This document shows positions 27,035 to 34,779 of a stretch of DNA of 64,000 bases, one piece after another. The DNA lies in contig NZ_CP009291.1 in assembly GCF_000767465.1 (NCBI RefSeq), forward strand, positions 2,125,501-2,189,500, written 5' to 3'. The notes beneath the pieces are model-generated. The model saw only the letters and a program-made list of their open reading frames with translations. It did no database searches and was not told the origin of the DNA. The stretch is from Novosphingobium pentaromativorans US6-1. GTDB lineage: Bacteria; Pseudomonadota; Alphaproteobacteria; Sphingomonadales; Sphingomonadaceae. Both the position numbers and the translations under genes were made by a program. How positions within the stretch are numbered: the stretch's first letter is position 1; the number at the start of each line of letters is the position of its first letter.

Positions 27035-27378
27035 CGTGCCAGCCTTTCACGCGCCGCGACCAGCGTTCCCGGAGCAATGCCCAGTGCCTCGGAAGCGGCA
27101 ACAAGGTCGGCCTCGTGCGCGCACAGGAACTCGATGACCGCCGCCAGCGTCGCCGGTTCGCCCAGCGAAGCGCGCAGCGAATCGGGCGTCAGTCCGGTCA
27201 GGGCGAGGAAACGGGTCGCGCGATCGTCGTCGCCCAGCACCCAGCCCAGGGCATTCAAGGCCAGGGCCTGTGGATCGTCGTTGGCTGGGGATGGCTTGTC
27301 TCTGAGAATTGTCAGCCTCGCTTGCGTAACATAGAGCGGTAGGGAACCCCTAGATGGTGTCCAGGCGTCGAATGGCAA
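27031..27378 (-). CDS. DUF3572 family protein
   Basis: This small protein (115 residues from the ATG at 27378, the only ATG in frame) matches DUF3572, an alphaproteobacterial family of unknown function (ALNALGWVLGDDDRATRFLA, TGLTPDSLRASL). The first 25 or so residues are not family-like, so an unrecognised non-ATG start near 27290 is possible. As drawn, its 5' end overlaps the 5' end of the divergent divK gene by 25 bases. It is the first gene of the operon that continues with the HAD, RidA, GDPD and FemAB-like genes. Confidence 0.8.
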   Translation of the reverse strand: MPFDAWTPSRGSLPLYVTQARLTILRDKPSPANDDPQALALNALGWVLGDDDRATRFLALTGLTPDSLRASLGEPATLAAVIEFLCAHEADLVAASEALGIAPGTLVAARERLAR

Positions 27379-27734
27379 AGCGAATCCTCGTTGTCGAGGA
27401 CAACGACCTCAATCGGAAGCTCTTTTGCGACGTGCTCAAGAGCCAGGGCTTCGCCGTGGAGCCGGTTGCCGACGGCCTCGATGCGCTCGACCGCGCGCGC
27501 GATTTCGTGCCCAACCTCGTCATCATGGACATCCAGTTGCCCAATGTCTCCGGCCTGGACCTGATCGAGGCCGCCAAGAAGGACCCAATCCTGCGCACGA
27601 TCCCGGTCCTGGCGGTCACTGCCTATGCCGGGAAGGGCGACGAGGAGCGGATTCGCGAGGCAGGCGCCGAAGGCTATCTGGCCAAGCCGGTCTCGATCGG
27701 CCCCTTCATGCAGGCGGTGAAGGCCCTTATCTAG
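27354..27734 (+). CDS. divK: Single-domain response regulator DivK
   Basis: This 126-residue stand-alone receiver domain has the acidic pocket VVEDNDLNRKLF, the phospho-acceptor Asp in LVIMDIQLPNVSGLDLIEAA, and Thr/Lys in AVTAYAG and YLAKPVS. In Caulobacter, DivK shuttles phosphate in the PleC/DivJ cell-cycle network. The ATG at 27354 has an excellent AGGGAA element seven bases upstream; the ATG at 27372 (MAKRILVVED) is the alternative. Unlike Caulobacter, no pleD follows; instead the sphingolipid genes acp and spt lie downstream. Confidence 0.9.
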   Translation: MVSRRRMAKRILVVEDNDLNRKLFCDVLKSQGFAVEPVADGLDALDRARDFVPNLVIMDIQLPNVSGLDLIEAAKKDPILRTIPVLAVTAYAGKGDEERIREAGAEGYLAKPVSIGPFMQAVKALI

Positions 27735-27847
27735 GGCGTTTATGATCCGGCCGCCTGCGAGTAAGCTTGACTTTGCCGCGCAGCGCCGCTTTTGCGCCGC
27801 ATTTCCCGGCCAGAGAGCCGCCGGACCCTATCGGAGTTGAAAAGACC

Positions 27848-28087
27848 ATGGACCGCGAAGAAACCTCGGCCCGGATCGCCGCACTGATCGAACCCTTCAA
27901 CAAGAAGGGCATCGAGATCACCGACTCGACCCGCTTTACCGACGACCTTGAGTTCGACAGCCTCACCGTCATGGATTTCGTCGCGGCGATCGAAGACGAA
28001 TTCGACATCATCATCTCGATGAACCAGCAGGCCGAGATCGAGAATTACGGCCAGCTCGTCGACGCCGTGGTCAAGCTCCAGGGCTGA
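27848..28087 (+). CDS. Acyl carrier protein for sphingolipid synthesis
   Basis: This 79-residue acidic acyl carrier protein has the 4'-phosphopantetheine attachment serine in FDSLTVMDFVAAIEDEF. The ATG at 27848 follows GGAGTTGAAAAGACC and gives the expected length. It lies 23 bases upstream of the serine palmitoyltransferase gene. In related alphaproteobacteria the equivalent carrier (AcpR in Caulobacter) supplies the acyl chain to that enzyme, so this is probably not the general fatty-acid ACP. Confidence 0.92.
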   Translation: MDREETSARIAALIEPFNKKGIEITDSTRFTDDLEFDSLTVMDFVAAIEDEFDIIISMNQQAEIENYGQLVDAVVKLQG

Positions 28088-28110
28088 CGGAACTCCCAAG
28101 GAAACGGCCC

Positions 28111-29346
28111 ATGACCGACATGCTCAGCGACAATGTAACCGAAACCCACGCGGACCTGTTCAGCAAGTTCGACCCGCTGATCCAGATGCGCGAGAACCTG
28201 CTCGCCTCCGGCGTCACGGATCCCTTCGGCCTCGTGATGGAGCGCGTGCTTTCACCGACCGTGGCAATGTGCAACGGCCGCGAGACGATCCTGCTCGGCA
28301 CCTACAACTACATGGGCATGACCTTCGATCCCGACGTGATCGAGGCGGGCAAGCAGGCGCTCGACGATTTCGGTTCGGGCACCACAGGCAGCCGCGTGCT
28401 CAACGGCACCTACGCCGGGCACAAGGCCGTCGAGGAAGCGCTTTGCGAATTCTACGGCATGGATCACGCCATGGTCTTCTCGACCGGGTATCAGGCCAAC
28501 CTCGGCATTATCTCGACCATCGCCGGCAAGGGCGACTACATCGTCCTCGATATCGACAGCCACGCCTCGATCTGGGACGGCTGCAAGATGGGCGACGCCG
28601 AAGTCGTGCCCTTCAAGCACAATGACATCGAGGCGATGGAAAAGCGCCTGCGCCGCATTCCCGAAGGCGCCGGCAAGCTCGTCATTCTCGAAGGCGTCTA
28701 CTCCATGCTGGGCGACATCGCCCCGCTCAAGGAAATGATCGCCGTCGCCAAGAAGTACGGCGCAATGGTGCTGGTCGACGAGGCGCATTCGATGGGCTTC
28801 ATCGGCCCCAACGGCCGCGGCGTCGCCGAAGACCAGGACTGTCTCGAAGATGTCGATTTCGTGATCGGCACCTTCTCCAAGTCGGTCGGCACGGTCGGCG
28901 GGTTCTGCGTCTCGAACCATCCCAAGTTCGAGATCATGCGCCTCGTGTGCCGCCCCTACGTGTTCACCGCAAGCCTTCCGCCGAGCGTGGTCGCCACCGC
29001 CTGCACCTCGATCCGCAAGCTGATGAATGCCGGCGACAAGCGGGCGCACCTCTGGGAAAACTCGCGCACGCTGCACAAGGGCCTGCGCGAAGCCGGGTTC
29101 GAACTGGGCACGAACGAGCCGCAAAGCGCGATCATCTCGGTTATCATGCCCGACCTCGAGCGAGGCGCGGCGATGTGGGAAGCGCTGCTGCACGAGGGCC
29201 TCTACGTGAACCTCGCAAGGCCGCCGGCAACCCCCGCCAACATGACCCTGCTGCGCTGCTCGCTATGCGCCGAACATTCGGCCGAGCAGGTCGAGCAGAT
29301 CATCGGCATGTTCACGCGCGCCGGCAAGACTGTGGGCATCATCTGA
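28111..29346 (+). CDS. spt: Serine palmitoyltransferase
   Basis: This 411-residue soluble PLP enzyme condenses serine with a palmitoyl thioester to 3-ketodihydrosphingosine, the first step of sphingolipid synthesis. It has the alpha-oxoamine synthase features FGSGTTGSRVLNGTY, LVDEAHSMGFIGPNGRG and the PLP lysine in GTFSKSVGTVGGF. Length and motifs match the well-studied Sphingomonas paucimobilis enzyme. With the adjacent carrier protein gene it forms an acp-spt unit, consistent with sphingoglycolipids replacing lipopolysaccharide in sphingomonads. Confidence 0.96.
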   Translation: MTDMLSDNVTETHADLFSKFDPLIQMRENLLASGVTDPFGLVMERVLSPTVAMCNGRETILLGTYNYMGMTFDPDVIEAGKQALDDFGSGTTGSRVLNGTYAGHKAVEEALCEFYGMDHAMVFSTGYQANLGIISTIAGKGDYIVLDIDSHASIWDGCKMGDAEVVPFKHNDIEAMEKRLRRIPEGAGKLVILEGVYSMLGDIAPLKEMIAVAKKYGAMVLVDEAHSMGFIGPNGRGVAEDQDCLEDVDFVIGTFSKSVGTVGGFCVSNHPKFEIMRLVCRPYVFTASLPPSVVATACTSIRKLMNAGDKRAHLWENSRTLHKGLREAGFELGTNEPQSAIISVIMPDLERGAAMWEALLHEGLYVNLARPPATPANMTLLRCSLCAEHSAEQVEQIIGMFTRAGKTVGII

Positions 29347-29354
29347 CACGACGC

Positions 29355-29386
29355 GATCGGCAGGCGTCAGCGTGCGCCTGCCGATC
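29355..29386. terminator. Hairpin between convergent spt and oxidoreductase genes
   Basis: A perfect 12-base stem (GATCGGCAGGCG with CGCCTGCCGATC) and an eight-base loop lie nine bases after the spt stop. No T-run follows on either strand, so it may block readthrough in both directions, protect the 3' end, or depend on Rho. Confidence 0.6.
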
Positions 29387-29406
29387 ATTGCACCTCGCCC
29401 GTGCGC

Positions 29407-29964
29407 TCAGCCCTTGCCGGAATGCAGGGCGACGTAGCCAAGAAACGCCGTCATCCATTTCCCCGCAAAGCCGACCGTGCCTTCGGCGAACTGGCCCTGC
29501 GCGGTCAGCAGGTCGTCGCTCCATTGCAGATAGGCCTCCGGCAAGCCCAGGGTGGGCATGTCGAGGACGGCCAGAACATTGCGCAAGTGCTGCTGCGCGG
29601 CCGCGGTGCCCAGCTTCCCCGGCGAAGTGCCGATCACGCCCGCCGGCTTGCCTTTCCAGCAGCTATGCCCCGGGGGACGCGATCCATGATCGATCGCGTT
29701 CTTGAGAACGCCGGGGATCGAACGGTTATATTCCGGCGTTGCGAAGATCACCCCGTCGGACTCGGTTACAAGCGCCTTCAGGTCCCTGACGGCCTGCGGC
29801 TGATCGGCGTCCTGATCCTGATTGTAGAGCGGCAGCGCACCGATATCGGCAAAGGTGAAGCCATGGCCCTGCGCTTCGGGCAGGGCCACCATGGCCTTGG
29901 CCAGCCTACGATTGAACGATTCGTCGCGCAAACTGCCGACGATGACGGCTATCTTGAGGGGCAT
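29407..29964 (-). CDS. NADPH-dependent FMN reductase family protein
   Basis: This 185-residue flavodoxin-fold oxidoreductase resembles the ChrR/YieF and azoreductase-like proteins that reduce quinones, chromate or azo compounds. Motifs are VIVGSLRDESFNRRLA (FMN phosphate loop) and FATPEYNRSIPGVLKNAIDH. The ATG at 29964 has GGAGAA seven bases upstream; a longer reading adds 20 non-homologous residues. Its real substrate is unknown. It is on the same strand as usg, 78 bases away. Confidence 0.92.
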   Translation of the reverse strand: MPLKIAVIVGSLRDESFNRRLAKAMVALPEAQGHGFTFADIGALPLYNQDQDADQPQAVRDLKALVTESDGVIFATPEYNRSIPGVLKNAIDHGSRPPGHSCWKGKPAGVIGTSPGKLGTAAAQQHLRNVLAVLDMPTLGLPEAYLQWSDDLLTAQGQFAEGTVGFAGKWMTAFLGYVALHSGKG

Positions 29965-30042
29965 GGCGTTCTCCTGTTCCCGGTTCCGGCAAGAACCCGC
30001 ATCGGCCCCTGCCGTTCCCTTCACGCCTTGTGCCTCAAGTCG

Positions 30043-30330
30043 TCAGTGGATGGAAATGATCCCGTCCACGGCCTGCCATTCCTGCGGACCGATCAGGTGA
30101 TTGTGCGCAATCCGGACCGAATGCAGCGGTCCTTCGATTTCGCGGCTCCAGTAGTCGAGAAAACCGCGAAGTACCGGGAAGCGCGGCGCCACATCGTATT
30201 GCTGAAATGCGAAGAGCTGAAGCAGCTTCGGATGGTCCGGCAGGAAATAGTGGATCTCTATGGTCGAAAGCCCGTAGCCTTCGAGCTGCTTCATGAAATC
30301 CTGACTTGCTCCATCCATCCGAACAGCCAT
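30043..30330 (-). CDS. usg: Usg family protein
   Basis: This 95-residue protein matches the Usg family of alphaproteobacteria (LEGYGLSTIEIHYFLPDHP, YDVAPRFPVLRGFLDYW, GPLHSVRIAHNHLI). In Caulobacter usg lies upstream of trpF; here no trp genes are near. The ATG at 30330 is preceded by GGAAGGAGG, a strong ribosome site. Function is unknown. Confidence 0.88.
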   Translation of the reverse strand: MAVRMDGASQDFMKQLEGYGLSTIEIHYFLPDHPKLLQLFAFQQYDVAPRFPVLRGFLDYWSREIEGPLHSVRIAHNHLIGPQEWQAVDGIISIH

Positions 30331-30466
30331 AGCCCTCCTTCCGGCACTGCCCACATATTGCAGTGCAGCAAGGAGAGAATGCCACAAGTCGCATTCCAGT
30401 CAAGTATCTCCGCAACCGCGAAGAATCCCTGACCCGAAGTTTACGATTGCGCGCGCTTCCGCAGGA

Positions 30467-31105
30467 TCACGCCGGTTGCGTCACCGCAACTGCTTCGCAC
30501 TTCTCGTTGGTCTGCTCCGCGCCGCCGCCGAGGAAGGCAATGGCAAGGAAACCGGCTACCACGAGCACAGCGAAAGCGGCGGTGACCTTGCCCAGATGCT
30601 TGTCGATCACCGCCTTGATCGGCGCGCCGAAGAGTCGGAACAGCACGCCGACGATCATGAAGCTGATCGAACGGGAAACGATCGATGCCCCTATGAACAC
30701 CGCGAGGTTCATGCCGATGAAGCCGGCCGTGATCGTCAGCAGCTTGAAAGGGATCGGCGTCGCCCCCTTCACGACGATGATTTCCGCCCCGTATTCGCGC
30801 AAGTAGCAGGCCGCCTTGGGGAAACTTTCCGCCAGGCCCAGCGCGCGCAGCAGCGTTTCGCCGAAGGCCTCGTAGGCAAAATGGCCGATCGCGTAGCCGA
30901 GCAGGCCGCCGGCTACCGAAGCAAGGGTGGCGATGATCGCAAAGCGAATCGCCTTCTTCGGTTCGGCCAGGCACATCAGGCCCAGCAAGGGATGCGGCGG
31001 CACCGGGAAGAAGCTGGCCTCCACGAAGGCGAAGGCAGCCAGCCACCATTCGGCATGCCGATGCGCGGCCTTGGCCATGGTCCAATCGTAAAGGCGACGC
31101 AGCAT
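30467..31105 (-). CDS. YqaA/DedA-like membrane protein (VTT domain)
   Basis: This 212-residue inner-membrane protein belongs to the YqaA branch of the DedA/SNARE-associated (VTT) superfamily. It has about five hydrophobic segments, with the characteristic FVEASFFPVPPHPLLGLM and the GATPIPFKLLTITAGFIGM segment. DedA relatives are linked to lipid-carrier flipping and membrane homeostasis; no specific role is shown for this one. The start at 31105 (MLRRLYDW) fits the family. Confidence 0.9.
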   Translation of the reverse strand: MLRRLYDWTMAKAAHRHAEWWLAAFAFVEASFFPVPPHPLLGLMCLAEPKKAIRFAIIATLASVAGGLLGYAIGHFAYEAFGETLLRALGLAESFPKAACYLREYGAEIIVVKGATPIPFKLLTITAGFIGMNLAVFIGASIVSRSISFMIVGVLFRLFGAPIKAVIDKHLGKVTAAFAVLVVAGFLAIAFLGGGAEQTNEKCEAVAVTQPA

Positions 31106-31165
31106 CGAATTCTCCGGAGGATTCAGTAGGCGCGTGCTTAGAGGCAGGCGGGTTTCCCGACAAGC

Positions 31166-31184
31166 AATAACCTATTTGGTTATT
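31166..31184. promoter_or_regulatory. AT-rich palindrome upstream of the GTA remnant
   Basis: A perfect inverted repeat AATAACC-TATTT-GGTTATT stands out in this GC-rich region between the divergent yqaA-like and terminase genes. It looks like a dimeric repressor or activator operator. A TTGACA follows at about 31189-31194. No regulator gene is adjacent, so the binding protein is unknown. Confidence 0.45.
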
Positions 31185-31291
31185 AATACTTGACATCGTC
31201 ACGCTCTTTCGGTACACAGCAGGAACATCGCGATAAACCGGGTCGCCCAAGGGCCTCGGTTCGCGAGCATTCCTCTCATCATGGATCGAAC

Positions 31292-31792
31292 ATGGCGGAC
31301 ACACTTTCGTCCGGCCGCGTCGCGTGTCCCGTTCCGGCGGAACCCGCGTCGTCGGCCGAGCATGACTGGCGCGCGCGCTTCCTTTCCGAACTGGCGGCAA
31401 GTTCGAACGTCGCTGCCTCTGCCCGCAAGGCCGGCATTGCCCCTGCGCTGGCCTACGAAGCCCGGCGCCAAGACCCCGAATTCTGTCGCGCTTGGCACGA
31501 GGCGCTTTGCGAGGGCTACGACCACCTCGAGATGAACCTGCTGCATCGGCTGCGCGAAGGGGAAGTGAAGCCCGCGGCCGGTTCCCGGCGCGGCGCGCGC
31601 CTCTTCGACAACGCCACTGCCCTGCGCCTGCTCACACTCCACCGCGAAGCAGTCTCCAGGCAGCGAGCACAGCGCGAAAGCCGCGATGCCGGGGCCATCC
31701 TCGATGCCATCGACGCCAAGCTGGACCGTATGCGCGCCCGCAGCAGTGCTGCCATCTCGGATGCGGACAGGGCTGCCGATGAGACGCAGTGA
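31292..31792 (+). CDS. Terminase small subunit-like protein (GTA/prophage remnant)
   Basis: This 166-residue protein has an N-terminal helix-turn-helix-like segment (SSNVAASARKAGIAPALAYE) of the kind found in phage and GTA small terminase subunits, then a helical region ending ILDAIDAKLDRMRARSS. It overlaps the start of the large terminase gene by 14 bases, the usual order of a packaging module. ATG at 31292 is chosen from context; the ribosome site is weak. The gene appears intact, but its partner is truncated, so it is probably non-functional. Confidence 0.75.
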   Translation: MADTLSSGRVACPVPAEPASSAEHDWRARFLSELAASSNVAASARKAGIAPALAYEARRQDPEFCRAWHEALCEGYDHLEMNLLHRLREGEVKPAAGSRRGARLFDNATALRLLTLHREAVSRQRAQRESRDAGAILDAIDAKLDRMRARSSAAISDADRAADETQ

Positions 31793-32228
31793 ACGCCTGG
31801 CCTGGCTGCTCTCGCTGCCGCTGCGCGAGAGACGCAGGCGGGTGCGCGAACTCAGCGAGGCCGAACAGGCCGAATTCCTCACCCATTGGCGGCTCTGGGC
31901 ACGCCCCGGGCAGCTTCCCCCTGCGGGCGACTGGCGGACATGGCTGGTCATGGCCGGCCGCGGTTTCGGCAAGACCCGCGCAGGTGCCGAATGGGTTCGT
32001 TCGATTGCAGAGTCTGATCCCGCGGCGCGCATTGCGCTGGTGGGGGCGACCCTGCCCGAAGTACGCGCGGTCATGGTCGAGGGCGAAAGCGGATTGCTCG
32101 CAATCTCTCCGCCGTGCCGCGCGCCGGGTTTCGAGCCGTCTTTGCGCCGGCTGATCTGGCCCAGCGGCGCGCAGGCCCTGCTCTATTCGGCCGGCGAACC
32201 GGAATCGCTGCGCGGTCCGCAGCACAGC
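31779..32228 (+). pseudogene. Large terminase (GTA packaging ATPase), 3'-truncated
   Basis: The first 150 or so codons encode the N-terminal ATPase of a GTA/phage large terminase: Walker A VMAGRGFGKTRAGAEWVRS and the downstream PESLRGPQHSH segment. A normal protein continues to about 430 residues with Walker B and an RNase H-like nuclease domain; both are absent. After about 32228 the frame runs on as Arg-rich nonsense to 32432, while another frame encodes a DUF2793 tail-gene fragment. The gene is therefore cut by a deletion joining distant GTA genes. Confidence 0.85.
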
Positions 32229-32229
32229 C

Positions 32230-32634
32230 ATGTATTCCGGACAGGCCGGGAAAGAGATCCTCGTCAACGAGGCCTTTGCGCGGATCGATGCCGCTGTGCA
32301 CTGTACTATTCTAGGGGAAAACCCGGAGCCGCCCGAAAATCCTGCCGAAGGAGACAGCTGGCTGGTCAGCGCCGATTCCCAAGGCGAATGGGCAGGACAC
32401 GAACACGAGATTGCCTCAATGCAGGGAGGTAATTGGATCTTTCTCCAACCGCGCGACGGCATGCGGATCTTCGATCGGTCCAGCGGGCAGGAACGGCTCT
32501 TTTTTGCTTTTTGGAGAAAAGGTTCCATTCTTGAGGAACCAGTTGGAGGCTCGACCGTTGATGTGGAGGCTCGGGCCTCGATCAATGAGATAATCGCGGT
32601 CCTGCAAGCCTTGGGTATCTCTCCCTCGGCGTAA
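32230..32634 (+). pseudogene. DUF2793 protein fragment (GTA tail-region gene), 5'-truncated
   Basis: This frame encodes 134 residues matching the DUF2793 domain found at the distal end of alphaproteobacterial GTA/prophage tail clusters (GQAGKEILVNEAFARIDAAV, NWIFLQPRDGMRIFDRSSGQ). The usual first residues before GQAxKE are missing, no ribosome site precedes the chance ATG at 32230, and the fragment begins exactly where terminase homology stops. It is therefore the 3' remnant of a gene whose front, and all genes between it and the terminase, were deleted. Confidence 0.78.
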
Positions 32635-32826
32635 CCGGAAACGATGAACAGGGGTTCAGCAGGTGATTTTCAACGCTCAATACAGCGTCGTCGCACAGCG
32701 CCAACCCCCCGAAAACGCGACATTTCTGCAACAGTCGCCGTCATTGTGCGCTTGCACCCGGTTTGTTGAAGGGTTAGACACTCCACCCACTCGGTGGCTC
32801 CAAATCTCTATTAGTAGGGGAAACGT

Positions 32827-33882
32827 ATGAGGAAACTCGTCATTGGACTGGCGCTGGCTTCTACAGCTATCGCCACGCCCGCGTTCGCGCGCGATGACAG
32901 CTGGTATCTGGAACTCGACTTCGGCGGCATGATCGTCGAAGACGCGGACTTCGATATTGACGGCGTCAACAACGCTGCATCTCTTGACACGCATACCGGT
33001 TATGACGGCGGTGCGGCGATCGGTTACGACTTCGGTGGCTTCCGCCTCGAAACCGAAGCCAGCTATCGTCGTGCAGAAAACGACACCGTGAGCGACATTG
33101 ACCTGGGTACGTTCAGCGACCGCGGTCACAGCTCGATGCTGTCGTTCATGCTCAACGGCCTGCTCGACTTCGGACCCGATGACGGCATCCAGGGCTTTGT
33201 CGGCGGTGGCGTCGGCGTTGGTCGCGTCGACTATCGCTTCGAAGGCGTCGGCAGCGACTCCGACACCGGCTTCGCATGGCAGGCACTCGCAGGCGTTCGC
33301 GCTCCGATCACCAAGCATTGGGACGCCGGCCTCAAGTACCGCTTCATGAACGTCGACAACGTCGATGTGGTCCTGGGCGGAAGCGACGCAAGCACCCGCT
33401 GGCGTTCGCACTCGCTGATGGCGACCCTGGGCTACAACTTCGGTGGCGAAGAAGCGGCACCGCCGCCCCCGCCGCCGCCGCCGCCGCCCCCGCCTCCGCC
33501 GCCGCCCCCGCCGCCCCCGCCGCCGGTGGTCTGCAACAAGGGCCCGTACATCGTGTTCTTCGACTGGGATAAGTCGGACATCACGCCGGAAGCCGCGACC
33601 ATTCTCGACAGCGCCGTCAGTGCCTATGGCAACTGCGACAACGTGCCGATCATGCTCGCCGGTTACACCGACCGTTCGGGTACCGTGACGTACAACATGG
33701 GCCTCTCCGAGCGTCGTAACGCTTCGGTCCGTTCGTACCTCACCAGCCACGGCATCCCCGACGGTGCGATCTCGAGCGAAGCGTTCGGTGAAGCCAACCC
33801 GCGCGTTCCCACCGCAGACGGTGTGCGCGAGCTGCAGAACCGCCGCGTCGAGATCACTTACGGTCCGGGCTCGGGCATGTAA
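32827..33882 (+). CDS. OmpA-family outer-membrane protein with polyproline linker
   Basis: This 351-residue protein has a signal peptide (LVIGLALASTAIATPAFA), an eight-stranded beta-barrel (about 20-205), a linker of 22 consecutive prolines (about 216-237) and an OmpA C-terminal peptidoglycan-binding domain (about 245-340; FDWDKSDITPEAATIL, LSERRNASVRSYL, NRRVEITY). It should anchor the outer membrane to the cell wall. An AGGGGAAA ribosome site precedes the ATG, and a strong terminator follows, so it is a monocistronic, probably highly expressed gene. The polyproline run implies dependence on EF-P. Confidence 0.95.
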   Translation: MRKLVIGLALASTAIATPAFARDDSWYLELDFGGMIVEDADFDIDGVNNAASLDTHTGYDGGAAIGYDFGGFRLETEASYRRAENDTVSDIDLGTFSDRGHSSMLSFMLNGLLDFGPDDGIQGFVGGGVGVGRVDYRFEGVGSDSDTGFAWQALAGVRAPITKHWDAGLKYRFMNVDNVDVVLGGSDASTRWRSHSLMATLGYNFGGEEAAPPPPPPPPPPPPPPPPPPPPPPVVCNKGPYIVFFDWDKSDITPEAATILDSAVSAYGNCDNVPIMLAGYTDRSGTVTYNMGLSERRNASVRSYLTSHGIPDGAISSEAFGEANPRVPTADGVRELQNRRVEITYGPGSGM

Positions 33883-33909
33883 GCGAACCGGCAACGGTAA
33901 AAAGATCGG

Positions 33910-33942
33910 GGGGACGGAGCGATCCGTCCCCCTTTTCTTTTG
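33910..33942 (+). terminator. Rho-independent terminator of the ompA-family gene
   Basis: A ten-base stem GGGGGACGGA/TCCGTCCCCC closed by a GCGA (GNRA) tetraloop is followed by TTTTCTTTT. It lies 28 bases after the stop codon and is a textbook intrinsic terminator. Confidence 0.92.
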
Positions 33943-34044
33943 CCCTCGAAATGCCAGAGAATGGCCGATCCCGGACGCGCAAACGCATCCGGGGCGACCT
34001 TGCGATCACACCCGCAGGCTTGCCGGCAATGAAGTCAGTCGGCG

Positions 34045-34740
34045 CTAGGCCGCGTAGTCGGTGGGATCCACAAGGCCAGCCTGCTCAAAACCCGCCTTGC
34101 GCAGGCGGCAGCTATCGCACAGGCCACATGCCCGGCCATCGGGCTGCGGATCGTAGCAGGACCAGCTCATCCCCGCATCGAGGCCCAGACGATGCGCCTC
34201 GCTCGCGATTTCCGCCTTGCTCATGTACTGAAGCGGTGCGTGAATGGAGAAGGCGTTGCCCTCGGCGCCGACCTTGGTGGCCAGGGTCGCGATATTTTCA
34301 AAAGCAGAGATGAACTCGGGCCGGCAATCGGGATAGCCCGAGTAATCGAGCGCGTTCACGCCGATGAAGATGTCCTTTGCCCCGACCGTCTCGGCCCAGG
34401 CCAGCGTCAACGACAGGAAGACGAGATTGCGGGCGGGAACATAAGTGACCGGAATGTCCGCTCCGACGCCGCCCTTGGGAACGTCAATGTCATCGGTCAG
34501 CGCCGAGCCGCCGAACCGGCGCAGATCGAGCGGCAGGACGACATGGCGCTGCGCACCGAGTTCCTCGGCGATCGTGCGCGCCGCGTCGATCTCGCGCCGG
34601 TGGCGTTGGTTATAGTCGATGGTCAGGGCATTGACGGCAAAGCCGGCCTCCTTGGCCAGAGCTGCCGAGACCATGGAATCGAGACCACCGGAAAGCAGGA
34701 CGACCGCTTGCCGGGACTGGTTGGAAAGATGATCCTGCAT
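34045..34740 (-). CDS. queC: 7-cyano-7-deazaguanine synthase QueC
   Basis: This 231-residue ATP-dependent enzyme makes preQ0, an intermediate for queuosine in tRNA. It has the PP-loop VLLSGGLDSMVSAALA and the zinc cysteines in SCYDPQPDGRACGLCDSCR. The ATG at 34740 (MQDHLSNQSRQ) is preferred; a start at 34776 adds 12 residues. No other queuosine genes are adjacent. Identification is firm. Confidence 0.95.
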   Translation of the reverse strand: MQDHLSNQSRQAVVLLSGGLDSMVSAALAKEAGFAVNALTIDYNQRHRREIDAARTIAEELGAQRHVVLPLDLRRFGGSALTDDIDVPKGGVGADIPVTYVPARNLVFLSLTLAWAETVGAKDIFIGVNALDYSGYPDCRPEFISAFENIATLATKVGAEGNAFSIHAPLQYMSKAEIASEAHRLGLDAGMSWSCYDPQPDGRACGLCDSCRLRKAGFEQAGLVDPTDYAA

Positions 34741-34779
34741 GACGCCCGCGCTAAGCCCGCATTGCGGCGTTGACAACCG

